Shown piece after piece: positions 7,818 through 16,627 of a stretch of DNA of 64,000 nt. Made by a program: the position numbers and the translations under genes. Each line of letters begins with the position of its first letter. The first letter of the stretch is position 1. Under the pieces are notes generated by a model that was not told where the DNA came from, did not search any database, and worked only from the letters and a program-made list of their open reading frames with translations. Origin of the DNA: Variovorax sp. WS11 (lineage in GTDB: Bacteria; Pseudomonadota; Gammaproteobacteria; Burkholderiales; Burkholderiaceae_C); NCBI RefSeq assembly GCF_010499245.1, contig NZ_JAAGOW010000001.1, positions 248,001 to 312,000 of the forward strand. Direction: 5' to 3'.

Positions 7818-8206
7818 ACGACGCCCAGTTGATCGAGCACCTGCATGCGCGGGGCTACAGGATAGAGATCACCGATGTCCCCATGATCCGCGAAGCATGC
7901 GCAGCTCTCGGAGCCGAGCTCGGCGCTCCAGACATCCCGCTTGGCTGCGAGATGGCCCGCGGCTGGGCCGTCGAGGTGACCGCCAACGGGCAGCAGGTCC
8001 TGCTGCTCTCCGATCGGGGCTACAGCGGTTTGCCCGACCTCGAGCCCTGGGCCAGCACGATCCGTGGCTGCGCGGAACACCTGCAGGCGTTCATCGGGCC
8101 GGCCGAGGGTCGCCCGGCGTTCGACCCCAACGATGAGTCGACCGGCGAGGCCGATGCGATCGATCTAGCGCCACCGCTGCAGAATCCGCCCAGAGGTGAT
8201 CGATGA
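7814..8206 (+). CDS. Hypothetical phage protein (130 aa)
   Basis: It starts by ATGA overlap at 7814 and ends overlapping the next ATG. It begins MNDAQLIEHLHARGYRIEI and is a soluble, mixed alpha/beta protein with an acidic C-terminal tail (DESTGEADAIDL). No Cys-pair motif is present apart from single Cys residues. The family is not recognised, and the position just before the DUF4224-like and integrase genes is the only functional hint. Confidence 0.55.
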   Translation: MNDAQLIEHLHARGYRIEITDVPMIREACAALGAELGAPDIPLGCEMARGWAVEVTANGQQVLLLSDRGYSGLPDLEPWASTIRGCAEHLQAFIGPAEGRPAFDPNDESTGEADAIDLAPPLQNPPRGDR

Positions 8207-8481
8207 GCACCAGCCCGTTCCTTTCCGATGCCGAGATCGCCGAGATCTGCGCGCCGCTCGAGCAGCCGGCGGCCCAGGTGCGCTACCTGTGCCGCCAGGG
8301 GCTGATCGTGAAGCGCAAGCCGAATGGCAAGCCTCTGGTCGCCCGCGGCGAGTTCGAGCGCGTTCTGGTCGGCCGTCAGCCCGAGCAAGGGCAGAATGCC
8401 GGCTCCGGGCAGCCAGACCGCGCCGCCCTGCTGAAGCTCATCCGAGGAGGCAAGCGTGGGGCGCAAGCGCAAGGACGATAA
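8203..8481 (+). CDS. DUF4224-like small phage protein upstream of integrase (92 aa)
   Basis: The N-terminal 50 residues (PFLSDAEIAEICAPLEQPAAQVRYL followed by GKPLVARGEFERVL) match the pattern of the DUF4224 family: a short helix-turn-helix-like unit commonly encoded immediately before phage tyrosine integrases. A role as excisionase-like or DNA-binding accessory factor is plausible but unproven. The gene starts by ATGA overlap and overlaps the integrase by 26 bases. The last 35 residues are Gln/Gly/Arg-rich and probably disordered. Confidence 0.65.
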   Translation: MSTSPFLSDAEIAEICAPLEQPAAQVRYLCRQGLIVKRKPNGKPLVARGEFERVLVGRQPEQGQNAGSGQPDRAALLKLIRGGKRGAQAQGR

Positions 8482-9523
8482 CCAGGGCCTGGCCGGCACC
8501 CGCCTCTACCTCCGCCGCGGCACGTTCTTCTACGTGCACCCGAACGGCAAATGGGAGAACGTCGGCAAGGACCTTGGCGCTGCCAAGAAGCGCGCTGCGC
8601 ACTACAACGATCCGACCGGGGCCTATGGCACCATGACTTGGTTCCTGGACCAGTTCCTGATCCACTTCCGCCAGTTGGTCGCCGCGAATGAGCGCTCGGC
8701 CAGGACCCTCGAGGACTACGAGGCTGACGTCATCCCCCTGAAGGCCTTCTTCGGCCCCATGCTCCCCTCCGAGGTGGGGCCGCATCATGTGTCCGACTAC
8801 CTGGACATCGGGGCCAAGGAAGGCCGCGGCGTCCGGGCCAACCGTGAGCGGGCATGCCTCTCCTCCTGCATGAGCTGGATGCTGCGCAGCAACATAGGCG
8901 CCCTAAAGGTGAACCCGTGCATGCGTGCGAGCGGCGTAGTGCGCAACGAGGAGACGGAGCGCGACCGCTACGTGACGGACGAGGAGTACTTGGCCGTATT
9001 CAATGCGGGCAATCGAGCGGTTCGGCTGATGATGGAGCTGGTCTACCGCACGCTGCAGCGGCCTGAGATCGATGTCTTAGCCTGGACGCCGGCGAACGTC
9101 GTGAAGAAGGCCGGCAAGCCCGTCCTGCGCTTCATCCAGAGCAAGACCAAGCGGCAGATCGACATCGGCCTCGAAGGCCGTCTGCTCGACATCGTGCAGG
9201 AAGCCATAGGAGAGGTTCCGGTCCTGCGCCAGCCCATCGTGCACACGCTCAAGGGCGAGGCCTACACCTACGACGGGATCTCGGCCATGCTCAAGCAGGC
9301 GCAGGACAAGGTGCGCGCGAAAGTCCCGGTGCTCAAGGGCATGCCGTCGTTCGGCTTCCGCGACCTCAAGGGCAAGGGCGCCACGGATATGTGGCTGGCC
9401 CAGCAGCCGATCGAGCGCATCCAATTGCTCTGTGGTCACAAGCACAAGGCAACGACTGAGAAGTACATCAAGGCTCGGTGGCGCGAAACCGCGACGCCGA
9501 ACACCCTTGTGATCGGGCAATAA
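8456..9523 (+). CDS. int: Tyrosine-family site-specific integrase (phage type)
   Basis: The 355-residue recombinase should catalyse integration and excision at the tRNA-Asn site about 600 bases downstream. The N-terminal third is a short Arg/Lys-rich arm-binding region, then a core-binding helical domain (about 60-160). The catalytic domain shows an Arg in VYRTLQRPEI near residue 203, a second Arg in FGFRDLKGKGATD near 302, LLCGHKHKATTEKYIK with catalytic His and nucleophile Tyr near 323-337, and a Lys on the beta strand. The His of the HxxR box is replaced by Gly-Phe (GFRDL), a variation seen in other phage integrases. GTG at 8456 is the likely start inside the previous gene. Confidence 0.9.
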   Translation: MGRKRKDDNQGLAGTRLYLRRGTFFYVHPNGKWENVGKDLGAAKKRAAHYNDPTGAYGTMTWFLDQFLIHFRQLVAANERSARTLEDYEADVIPLKAFFGPMLPSEVGPHHVSDYLDIGAKEGRGVRANRERACLSSCMSWMLRSNIGALKVNPCMRASGVVRNEETERDRYVTDEEYLAVFNAGNRAVRLMMELVYRTLQRPEIDVLAWTPANVVKKAGKPVLRFIQSKTKRQIDIGLEGRLLDIVQEAIGEVPVLRQPIVHTLKGEAYTYDGISAMLKQAQDKVRAKVPVLKGMPSFGFRDLKGKGATDMWLAQQPIERIQLLCGHKHKATTEKYIKARWRETATPNTLVIGQ

Positions 9524-9928
9524 CTAAGCAGCGCGCAGAAGGTTCGATACGCCCTTCAGAAGGCCTGCCGCCTCGCTCAATTCATCGAGGCGGGCCTTCA
9601 GATACTCGTCCGAAGGGATATCTTGGTACGCTGCATTGGGTGAGATACGAGCTTGACTTACCGCAGCCGCAATGCGAACAAGTTGAGCCTCAGATGTAGT
9701 TCCCCTCGCGACGTCTTCGATGCCTTGACCGTATGCCTCTAGCTCGGCGCAGAGGTCCACCGCTGGCTTACCAGCAGAGCGTCTTTCTACAATCTGTGAA
9801 AGTGTGGCCGAGATTGAATCGAGCAACGTCGCCACGCGCACTCTCTTGTCGGCGCGGATACCACGCAGCGTGACCGCCGCTTCCAGCAGCGCCTTCGCGG
9901 CACTCAACAGCACCCCCATTTCGAGCAT
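9524..9928 (-). CDS. Hypothetical protein between integrase and att site (134 aa)
   Basis: This leftward gene abuts the integrase stop and faces it. The ATG at 9928 (MLEMGVLLSAAK) follows GAGGGG at good spacing; the frame is open further upstream without a clear start signal. The product is mainly helical, soluble, with a four-helix look (LLEAAVTLRG, LLDSISATLSQIVERR, ARLDELSEAAGLL). No domain is recognised. Its position at the extreme end of the element, reading inward, is typical of lysogenic-conversion cargo. Confidence 0.6.
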   Translation of the reverse strand: MLEMGVLLSAAKALLEAAVTLRGIRADKRVRVATLLDSISATLSQIVERRSAGKPAVDLCAELEAYGQGIEDVARGTTSEAQLVRIAAAVSQARISPNAAYQDIPSDEYLKARLDELSEAAGLLKGVSNLLRAA

Positions 9929-10124
9929 CGGCTTCCCCTCTCGGCGTGAGGCTGCATGTTCGCTTCGGCTCGACCAAATTGCAAGCTGACCGAGACGTCC
10001 AATATCCAGCCTTTCCTCCGGCAACTTCCCTCTGACCAATTTGGCGCTCGGAGCGCGAAATATTGGACAGCGCGGGGACGAAAGCTAGATTTCACGCGGG
10101 CTGCAGGCCGATTTGACGTGCAGC

Positions 10125-10169
10125 CTGTTAATCCGTAGGTCCCTGGTTCGAGCCCAGGTCGAGGAGCCA
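10125..10169 (+). repeat. Attachment site: 3' fragment of tRNA-Asn (GUU)
   Basis: The 45 bases from the anticodon loop (CTGTTAA, anticodon GTT) through the T-arm (GGTTCGAGCCC) to the acceptor strand TCGAGGA, discriminator G and encoded CCA match the 3' part of a proteobacterial tRNA-Asn. The D-arm and 5' acceptor strand are absent: upstream bases do not pair with TCGAGGA. This is the expected end of an element that integrated into tRNA-Asn and restored an intact copy at its other end. The exact core limits need the second copy, which is outside the window. Confidence 0.88.
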
Positions 10170-10192
10170 AAACAAACCCTCGTGGTTCTTGG

Positions 10193-10226
10193 AAGCCCTG
10201 CTATCTTTTCGGTAGCAGGGCTTTTT
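10193..10226 (+). terminator. Rho-independent terminator of the original tRNA-Asn gene
   Basis: An 11-bp perfect stem (AAGCCCTGCTA with TAGCAGGGCTT) with a nine-base loop is followed by a T tract. It sits 23 bases after the CCA of the tRNA fragment. It therefore probably belonged to the chromosomal tRNA gene before integration and now insulates the cbb region from element transcripts. The rest of 10227-10463 shows no gene I can support. Confidence 0.85.
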
Positions 10227-10463
10227 CCATGGCGGTGTAGCCTTCTTCCGTGTCCGAAGATCGCCGGACGATTCACACTGTGTTCGAAAGCACGACGAGC
10301 CCGCGACACACATTGTCATGACAGTGGCGCAGCCTTGGCGCTGCAGAGCCGGCGCCCCGTTGGCACGGATTGTGATAACCGAAGCACGACGCCGGTCAGT
10401 GCAGGCCGGTGTCCTACATCGTGATCCGATTCACCTTAGACCCTTGCAGGGAGACCTGGAGAC

Positions 10464-10733
10464 ATGGCACATAGCGATCTGACGCCGGCGGCGCAAGCGC
10501 GCGTCGGCGAGTGTGGCGAAGTGAAACAACATGCCGGCCGAGCCGAAGGCCCGCGTTACGAACTGCGTTTTCGATCGCTGTTTCAAGACGGCCGCGGCTG
10601 GGCCTTCCCCTGCGACGCTGCCGGGCGCGTCGACATGGACGCCATGAGCGAGCGAACGCGCAACAACTACATGTTCGCGCGCGCGGTCATCGGGATCGAG
10701 GTCGACACCCCTTGCGTCCTGGCGACGCATTGA
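10464..10733 (+). CDS. Conserved hypothetical protein (89 aa)
   Basis: The ATG at 10464 has GGAGA about ten bases upstream. The product has a central motif YELRFRSLFQDGRGWAFPCDA and a C-terminal helix (RTRNNYMFARAVIG). I recognise this general pattern in small uncharacterised Burkholderiales proteins but no function. It is soluble, with no signal peptide. It is the first chromosomal gene after the integrated element and is convergent with cbbA, separated by a hairpin. Confidence 0.65.
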   Translation: MAHSDLTPAAQARVGECGEVKQHAGRAEGPRYELRFRSLFQDGRGWAFPCDAAGRVDMDAMSERTRNNYMFARAVIGIEVDTPCVLATH

Positions 10734-10741
10734 CGAACGGT

Positions 10742-10760
10742 CGGGCTCGGCACGAGCCCG
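10742..10760. terminator. Bidirectional hairpin between convergent genes
   Basis: CGGGCTCG and CGAGCCCG form a perfect 8-bp stem with a 3-base loop, exactly between the stops of the 89-aa gene (10733) and cbbA (10764). There is no T tract on either strand, so it may act as a weak terminator or mRNA-end stabiliser. Confidence 0.6.
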
Positions 10761-10763
10761 CAG

Positions 10764-11771
10764 CTACGGCGCCGCCGGCTTGATCCTGGCCGCCATGCCG
10801 GCGCTGCCGAAAGCCTGGAAGCGATCGACGCAGAGATCGCGGGCGGCGGCGGTGGCGTCCTTCAGGAATTTCCGCGGATCGAACTCGCTGCGATCGCGGC
10901 CCATGGCGCGGCGCATCGCGCCGGTCATGGCCAGCCGGATGTCGGTGTCGATGTTGATCTTGCGCACGCCGTGGCGGATGCCCTCCTGGATCTCCTCGAC
11001 CGGCACGCCATAGGTCTCCTTGATCTCGCCGCCGAACTCGCGAATGACGGCCAGCCACTCCTGCGGCACCGAGGAGGAGCCGTGCATCACCAGGTGCGTC
11101 TGCGGAATGCGCGCATGGATGTCCTTGATGCGCTCGATCGCCAGGATATCCCCCGTCGGCTTGCGGCTGAACTTGTAGGCGCCGTGCGAAGTGCCGATGG
11201 CGATCGCCAGCGCGTCGACGCCGGTCCTGGCCACGAAGTCCGCCGCCTGCTGCGGGTCGGTCAGCAACTGGTCGTGCGAGAGCACGCCCTCGGCGCCGCC
11301 GCCGTCCTCCTCGCCGGCCATGCCGGACTCCAGCGAGCCGAGGCAGCCCAGCTCGCCCTCGACCGAGACGCCGACCGCATGCGCCATCTCCACCACCTTG
11401 CGGGTCACGCCGACGTTGTAGTCGTAGCTGGCCGGGGTCTTGGCGTCTTCCATCAGCGAGCCGTCCATCATGACGCTGGTGAAGCCCGAGCGGATGGCCT
11501 GCATGCACATCGACGGGCTGGCGCCGTGGTCCTGATGCAGCACAACCGGGATCTCGGGGTACATCTCCACCGCCGCCTCCACCATCTTGCGCAGGAAGGG
11601 CTCGCCGGCGTATTTGCGCGCGCCGGCGGAGGCTTGCAGGATGACCGGGCTGTCGGTCTTCCTGGCCGCCTGCATGATGGCCTGGATCTGCTCCAGGTTG
11701 TTCACATTGAAGGCCGGCACGCCGTACCGATGCTCGGCGGCGTGGTCCAGCAGTTGGCGCAGCGAAATCAT
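10764..11771 (-). CDS. cbbA: Fructose-bisphosphate aldolase, class II (Calvin cycle)
   Basis: The 335-residue zinc aldolase condenses dihydroxyacetone phosphate with glyceraldehyde-3-phosphate (or erythrose-4-phosphate) in the Calvin cycle. Class II signatures include [18 protein letters not shown] near residue 78 (zinc His and catalytic Asp), GTSHGAYKF near 192 and [11 protein letters not shown] near 222. Length and start ([25 protein letters not shown]) match the CbbA subtype. It is the last gene of the leftward cbb operon, 43 bases after cbbT, and ends at a hairpin. Cytoplasmic. Its presence in the operon points to autotrophic rather than glycolytic use. Confidence 0.95.
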   Translation of the reverse strand: MISLRQLLDHAAEHRYGVPAFNVNNLEQIQAIMQAARKTDSPVILQASAGARKYAGEPFLRKMVEAAVEMYPEIPVVLHQDHGASPSMCMQAIRSGFTSVMMDGSLMEDAKTPASYDYNVGVTRKVVEMAHAVGVSVEGELGCLGSLESGMAGEEDGGGAEGVLSHDQLLTDPQQAADFVARTGVDALAIAIGTSHGAYKFSRKPTGDILAIERIKDIHARIPQTHLVMHGSSSVPQEWLAVIREFGGEIKETYGVPVEEIQEGIRHGVRKINIDTDIRLAMTGAMRRAMGRDRSEFDPRKFLKDATAAARDLCVDRFQAFGSAGMAARIKPAAP

Positions 11772-11814
11772 GGCTATGCAGGCTCCTCTTGGAAATGGGA
11801 TTGGGAATGCGGCT

Positions 11815-13896
11815 TCAGCGCTGCCGGAGGTCGAGCGCTTCGACCGCCCTCGGACTCGTTGCGTCGGCCTTCGCGCCGGCCTGCGAGGCGCTCGCCAGCA
11901 GGCGCCGCGCGCGCTCGGCCACCGCCTCGGCGGTGAATCCGAACAGCTTGAAAAGCTCGCCGGCCGGCGCCGACTCGCCGAAGCGGTCGAGCCCGATCAC
12001 GTCCCCGTGCTCGCCGACGAACTTCCACCACAGGCCGGAGCTGCCGGCCTCCACCGCGAGACGCGGCAGATGGCGCGGAATCACCGCGTGGCGCCAGTCC
12101 GCGGGCTGGCGCTCGAACACATCCATGCACGGCACCGACACCACGCGGGCCGCAATGCCCTCTTGCGCCAGCAAGTCCGCGGCGGCCCGCGCAATGGCGA
12201 GCTCCGAGCCGCTTGCCAGCAGCGCGACGCACTCCGCGTGCGGGCGCTGAAGCACATAGGCGCCGCGCGCGATGGATTCGATGCGCTCGTCGTCGCCACC
12301 GGCGTGCGGCAAGGCCTGGCGCGTCAGCAACAGGCAGCTCGGCCCGTCGAGGCGGCGCAAGGCCTGGCGCCAGGCCACGGCCGTCTCCGTGGCATCGGCA
12401 GGACGCCAAACATCCACACCCGGAATCAGGCGCAAGCTGGAGGCATGCTCCACCGGCTGGTGCGTCGGGCCGTCTTCGCCGAGCCCGATCGAGTCGTGCG
12501 TGAAGACGTAGATGACCGGCAGCTTCATGAGCGCCGACATGCGCACGCCGTTGCGCGCGTAGTCGGAGAAGGTCAGGAAGGTACCGCCGAAGGGCCGCAA
12601 GCCGCCGTGCAGCGCCAGCCCGTTCATGATCGCCGCCATGCCGAACTCGCGCACGCCGTAGTGCACGTGATTGCCGGTGCCGGTGCCCTTGAGCGCGCGG
12701 TGCCCTTTCCAGTCGGTGAGGTTCGAGCCGGTGAGGTCGGCCGAGCCGCCGATCAGTTCCGGCATCGCGGGCCCGACCTCGTCGAGCACCTGCTGCGAGG
12801 CCTTGCGCGTGGCGACCGCCGCCTGGCGCTGTTGCGCAGCCGCTGCCGCCGAAGCCAGCGCCGCCTCGGCCCGCGCCGTCAGCGGCGCATCGTTGCGATG
12901 ACGGCGCAGCACCTCGCGCGCAAGCGCCGGATGTTCCTGCGCATAGGCCTCGAAGCGCGCCTGCCACGCCGCGTGCCGCGCCGCGCCCGATTCGCGCGCC
13001 GACCAGGCCTGCACGACGCGCGGCGGCAGCTCGAAGGGGGCCGCACTCCAGCCCAGGGCCTGCCGCGTGAGCGCGATCTCGGCCTCCCCCAGCGGCTCGC
13101 CGTGCGCCTTCGCGGTCCCCGCCCGATTCGGCGAGCCTTGGCCGATGCGCGTCTTGCAGCACACCAGCACCGGCCGGTCGGCGGCCGCGGCCTGGGCGAT
13201 GGCCGCGTCCAGGGCTTGCACGTCATGGCCGTCGACATCGCGCAGCACGGTCCAGCCGTAGGCCTCGAAGCGCCGCGGCGTGTCGTCGCCGAACCAGCCG
13301 CGGACCTCGCCGTCGATGGAAATGCCGTTGTCGTCGTAGAAGGCCGCCAGCTTGTTCAGTCGCCAGGTGCCCGCCAGCGAGCAGGCTTCGTGACTGATGC
13401 CCTCCATCAGGCAGCCGTCGCCCAGGAACACATAGGTGCGATGGTCGATCACCGTGTGCCCGGGGCGGTTGAACTCCTCGGCCAGCAGCTTCTCCGCCAG
13501 CGCCATGCCCACGGCGTTGCCGATGCCCTGCCCCAGGGGCCCGGTGGTGGTCTCGACGCCGGGCGTGACGCCGACCTCCGGATGCCCGGGCGTGCGCGAA
13601 TGCAGCTGGCGAAAGCGCCGCAGCTCCTCCATCGGCAGCGCGTAGCCGCTCAGGTGCAGCAGCGCATAGAGCAGCATCGAGCCGTGCCCGTTGGAGACGA
13701 CGAAGCGGTCGCGATCGATCCACCGCGGGTGGGCGGGATCGTGCCGCAGGCGATGCCGCCACAAGGCCTCGGCGATGTCGGCCATGCCCATCGGCATGCC
13801 CGGATGGCCCGAGTTGGCGGCCTGCACGGCGTCCATGGCCAGCACGCGGATGGCGTTGGCGCACTGCCTGCGCAAGACAAGGTTTTCGGCTGTCAT
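11815..13896 (-). CDS. cbbT: Transketolase (Calvin cycle)
   Basis: The 693-residue thiamine-diphosphate enzyme transfers two-carbon units among sugar phosphates in the regeneration phase. [17 protein letters not shown] is near residue 28, the ThDP motif [14 protein letters not shown] near 150 is followed by the expected Asn-rich [10 protein letters not shown], and the pyrimidine domain has the [20 protein letters not shown] element near 475. The ATG at 13896 has GGAG eight bases upstream; an upstream in-frame start would overlap cbbP. It follows cbbP by ten bases in the operon. Full family length, no disruption. Confidence 0.95.
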   Translation of the reverse strand: MTAENLVLRRQCANAIRVLAMDAVQAANSGHPGMPMGMADIAEALWRHRLRHDPAHPRWIDRDRFVVSNGHGSMLLYALLHLSGYALPMEELRRFRQLHSRTPGHPEVGVTPGVETTTGPLGQGIGNAVGMALAEKLLAEEFNRPGHTVIDHRTYVFLGDGCLMEGISHEACSLAGTWRLNKLAAFYDDNGISIDGEVRGWFGDDTPRRFEAYGWTVLRDVDGHDVQALDAAIAQAAAADRPVLVCCKTRIGQGSPNRAGTAKAHGEPLGEAEIALTRQALGWSAAPFELPPRVVQAWSARESGAARHAAWQARFEAYAQEHPALAREVLRRHRNDAPLTARAEAALASAAAAAQQRQAAVATRKASQQVLDEVGPAMPELIGGSADLTGSNLTDWKGHRALKGTGTGNHVHYGVREFGMAAIMNGLALHGGLRPFGGTFLTFSDYARNGVRMSALMKLPVIYVFTHDSIGLGEDGPTHQPVEHASSLRLIPGVDVWRPADATETAVAWRQALRRLDGPSCLLLTRQALPHAGGDDERIESIARGAYVLQRPHAECVALLASGSELAIARAAADLLAQEGIAARVVSVPCMDVFERQPADWRHAVIPRHLPRLAVEAGSSGLWWKFVGEHGDVIGLDRFGESAPAGELFKLFGFTAEAVAERARRLLASASQAGAKADATSPRAVEALDLRQR

Positions 13897-13906
13897 GGCG
13901 AGTCTC

Positions 13907-14785
13907 CTAGATCGCATACGCCTTCTTGCGGCGCTCCATGAGGCGCAGGATCATCGGCGTGAAGATCAGCTGCATGGCCAGGTCCATCTTTCCGCCCGGC
14001 ACCACCAGCGTGTTGGCGCGCGACATGAAGGAGTCGTGCAGCATGCTCAGCAGGTACGGAAAGTCGAAGCCCATCGGATTGGCGAAGCGGATCACCACCA
14101 TGCTTTCGTCCGGGCTCGGAATGGTGCGCGCGATGAACGGGTTGGAGGTGTCGACCACCGGCACCCGCTGGAAGTTGATGTGGGTGCGCGTGAACTGCGG
14201 GCAGATGTAGTGCACGTACTCGTGCATGCGCCGCAGGATCACGTCGGTCACGGCCTCGGTGGAATAGCCGCGGGTGCTCTTGTCGCGGTGCAGCTTCTGG
14301 ATCCACTCCAGGTTGATCACCGGCACCACGCCGATCAGCAGGTCGACATGGCGCGCGATGTCGACCTTGGCCGTGGTCACGCCGCCATGCAGGCCTTCGT
14401 AGAACAGCAGCTCGCTCGCCGGCAGCGTTTCCCACCGCGTGAAGGTGCCGGGCTCCTGCTCGTAGGGCGCGGCCTCCTGCGCATCGTGCAGGTACTTGCG
14501 GCTGCGGCCGACGCCCGCCTCGCCGTAGTCGCGAAACAGCGCCTCCAGCTCCGCGAACAGGTTGGCATCCTCGCCGAAGTGGCTGAAGTTCCGGTTGCCG
14601 GTCTCCTCCGCCTCGACCATGGCCACCTTCATCGCGTTGCGGTCGTAGCGATGAAAACTGTCGCCCTCGACGATCGCCGCCTGGATGCTCTCGCGGCGGA
14701 AGATGTTCTCGAAGGTTCGGGTGACGGAGGTGGTGCCGGCGCCGGAGGACCCGGTGATGGCAACGATCGGATGTTTGGCTGACAT
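13907..14785 (-). CDS. cbbP: Phosphoribulokinase
   Basis: The 292-residue kinase phosphorylates ribulose-5-phosphate with ATP to make ribulose-1,5-bisphosphate, the RuBisCO substrate. The Walker A loop GSSGAGTTSV sits at about residue 12, and the central EGLHGG and VINLEWIQKLHRD elements are typical of proteobacterial (octameric, NADH-activated) PRK. It starts MSAKHPIVAITGSSG. Together with cbbLS it defines the Calvin cycle. It lies between cbbF and cbbT with short gaps. Confidence 0.96.
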   Translation of the reverse strand: MSAKHPIVAITGSSGAGTTSVTRTFENIFRRESIQAAIVEGDSFHRYDRNAMKVAMVEAEETGNRNFSHFGEDANLFAELEALFRDYGEAGVGRSRKYLHDAQEAAPYEQEPGTFTRWETLPASELLFYEGLHGGVTTAKVDIARHVDLLIGVVPVINLEWIQKLHRDKSTRGYSTEAVTDVILRRMHEYVHYICPQFTRTHINFQRVPVVDTSNPFIARTIPSPDESMVVIRFANPMGFDFPYLLSMLHDSFMSRANTLVVPGGKMDLAMQLIFTPMILRLMERRKKAYAI

Positions 14786-14830
14786 GGTGGCCTCGGAAAT
14801 GATGAATTCGTGCGGGCGCCGCGGCCTCGT

Positions 14831-15904
14831 TCAGGCGGCGGTCGCGAACAGGCCGCGCTTGCCGAACAGCGGCGCCTGGTAGGTGTCCTGCGGCGCCTCG
14901 GCGTGGTAGGCCTCCACGCGCGCCACCTCGTCGGAGGAGCCGAAGACCAGCCCGATGCGCTGATGGATGGCCTCGGGCTCGACCGTCATCAGGCGCCGGC
15001 GGCCGGTGCTGGCCATGCCGCCGGCCTGTTCGATCAGGAAGGAGATCGGGCAGGCCTCGTAGAGCAGGCGCAGGCGCCCGGCCCGGCCCGCCTCCTTGCT
15101 GTCGCGCGGATACATGAAGACGCCGCCGCGCATCAGGATGCGGTGCGTCTCGGCCACCAGCGACGCGATCCAGCGCATGTTGAAGTCGATGCCGCGCGCG
15201 CCTTCCCGGCCGGCCAGGCATTCGTCGACATAGCGCTTCACCGCCGGTTCCCAGAAACGGCTGTTCGACGCGTTGATCGCGAACTCGCTGGTGCGCGCGG
15301 GAATGCGCAGGTTCGGATGGCTCAGCACCCATTCGCCCAGCTGGGGATCCAGGGTGAAGGCATGCGTGCCGTTGCCCAGCGTCAGCACCAGCATCGTCGA
15401 GGGGCCGTAGATCGCGTAGCCGGCGCCGACCTGCTGCGTTCCGGGCTGCAGGAAGTCCTCCGGCCTGGCATCGCGCTCGGTGGTCGGCGCGCGCAGGATC
15501 GAGAAGATGCTGCCCACTGCCACGTTGACGTCGATGTTGGACGAGCCGTCCAGCGGGTCGAACAGCAGCAGGTACTTGCCGCGCGGCGACTGCTGCGGCG
15601 GCACGTAGGGCGCCTCCATCTCCTCCGACACCATGCCCGCCACATGGCCGCCCCACTCGTTGGTGCGCAGGAACATGTCGTTGCTCAGCACATCGAGCGT
15701 CTTCTGTTCCTCGCCCTGGACGTTGCGGCTGCTGGCGCTGCCGAGCATGTCGGCCAGCGCGCCGTGCGCCACCTTGCGCGATATCGCCTTGCAGGCGAGC
15801 GAAACGTCCGTGATCACGGCATTGAGCGCACCCGTGGCGCCCGGATGCCGGCGGCGTTCCTCGATGATGTACTGGGTCAGCGTGGCCTTGCCTGCAATGG
15901 GCAT
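14831..15904 (-). CDS. cbbF: Fructose-1,6-bisphosphatase, class I
   Basis: The 357-residue enzyme removes the C1 phosphate of fructose-1,6-bisphosphate (and, in this branch, often sedoheptulose-1,7-bisphosphate). The FBPase metal-site motif FDPLDGSSNIDVNVAVG is near residue 115, with GYAIYGPSTMLVLT after it and the substrate-site region RGGVFMYPRD near 265. The ATG at 15904 follows GGAG. Dual specificity is known for the family in this operon context and is not shown by sequence alone. Confidence 0.95.
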   Translation of the reverse strand: MPIAGKATLTQYIIEERRRHPGATGALNAVITDVSLACKAISRKVAHGALADMLGSASSRNVQGEEQKTLDVLSNDMFLRTNEWGGHVAGMVSEEMEAPYVPPQQSPRGKYLLLFDPLDGSSNIDVNVAVGSIFSILRAPTTERDARPEDFLQPGTQQVGAGYAIYGPSTMLVLTLGNGTHAFTLDPQLGEWVLSHPNLRIPARTSEFAINASNSRFWEPAVKRYVDECLAGREGARGIDFNMRWIASLVAETHRILMRGGVFMYPRDSKEAGRAGRLRLLYEACPISFLIEQAGGMASTGRRRLMTVEPEAIHQRIGLVFGSSDEVARVEAYHAEAPQDTYQAPLFGKRGLFATAA

Positions 15905-15919
15905 GTCGATCTCCTGGTT

Positions 15920-16627
15920 CTAGTCGTTCGTCATTGCCTCGCTGCGCGGGGCGCGCGAGGCGAGTGCGGTCAGCAGCAGCTGCTGCGGCGTCGCCAGGCG
16001 CCACGCCGGCGCTGCTGCCGCCGCGGCCGCGCACTCGCCGTAGCCCCATGCCACCAGCGCGGCCGGACAGCCGGCCGCCCGCGCGGCGAGCACGTCGGCC
16101 GGCCCGTCGCCGACCATCAGCAGCCGCTCCGGCGCCACGCCCAGGCGGTGTGCCGCGGCCCGCAGCAGGAAAGGTGCCGGCTTGCGCTGGGCGGCGGCGT
16201 CGGCGCCGTGGACGGCGCTCAGAAACGGCAGCAGCCCCGCCGCATCCAGCACGGCGCGTGCCAGGGGCGTCGGCTTGTTGGTGACCACCACCAGCGGCAG
16301 CCTCCGAGCCAGGCCGGCGACCAGCTCGGCGATGCCGTGGAAGACTCTGCCCGATTGCAATGGGGCGGCCAGCGTGGCGGCATCGAAGGCCTTGCGCAGC
16401 CGGGCGCGCGCTGCCTCGTCGGCGTCCAGGCCGTGCCCGCACAAGGCACAAGCGATCAGCGCGTCGGGGCCATCGCCGATCCACGCGCGCACGGTGTCCA
16501 GGTCGAAGTGCTCCAGCCCCGCCTCTTCGAGCGCGGCATTCAAGGCATGGCGGATGTCCGGCGCGCTGTCCACCAGCGTGCCGTCGAGGTCGAAGGCGAT
16601 GGCGTCGATCTCGCTCAGATCCTTCAT
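15920..16627 (-). CDS. cbbZ: Phosphoglycolate phosphatase (HAD family)
   Basis: The 235-residue HAD hydrolase dephosphorylates 2-phosphoglycolate made by RuBisCO oxygenation. HAD motif [16 protein letters not shown] is at about residue 10, motif II is VVTNKP near 117, and motif III/IV is KPAPFLL through [10 protein letters not shown] near 150-177. The ATG at 16627 overlaps the cbbE stop by four bases, indicating translational coupling. The middle cap helices are typical of Gph. The C-terminus is Ala-rich and a little divergent. Confidence 0.92.
   Translation of the reverse strand: MKDLSEIDAIAFDLDGTLVDSAPDIRHALNAALEEAGLEHFDLDTVRAWIGDGPDALIACALCGHGLDADEAARARLRKAFDAATLAAPLQSGRVFHGIAELVAGLARRLPLVVVTNKPTPLARAVLDAAGLLPFLSAVHGADAAAQRKPAPFLLRAAAHRLGVAPERLLMVGDGPADVLAARAAGCPAALVAWGYGECAAAAAAAPAWRLATPQQLLLTALASRAPRSEAMTND

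Larger units (their letters stand above)
1..10169. mobile_element. Right end of an integrated phage-like element (tRNA-Asn site), left end outside the window
   Basis: This block holds small phage-type genes, a DNA cytosine methyltransferase and a tyrosine integrase, and it ends exactly at a 3' fragment of tRNA-Asn. Genes are packed with 1-4 base stop/start overlaps, as in phage early or lysogeny regions. Housekeeping genes (cbb operon) begin just after the tRNA fragment and its terminator. No structural, lysis or packaging genes are visible, so it could be a prophage end or an integrative island. The left boundary and intact tRNA must lie to the left of the window. Phage origin is inferred from gene types and arrangement. 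Confidence 0.8.

Noticed and set aside
10113..10424. Short open frames over the tRNA-Asn fragment and terminator on both strands
   Set aside because: They cover a tRNA remnant and a terminator hairpin and have no ribosome sites or family features.
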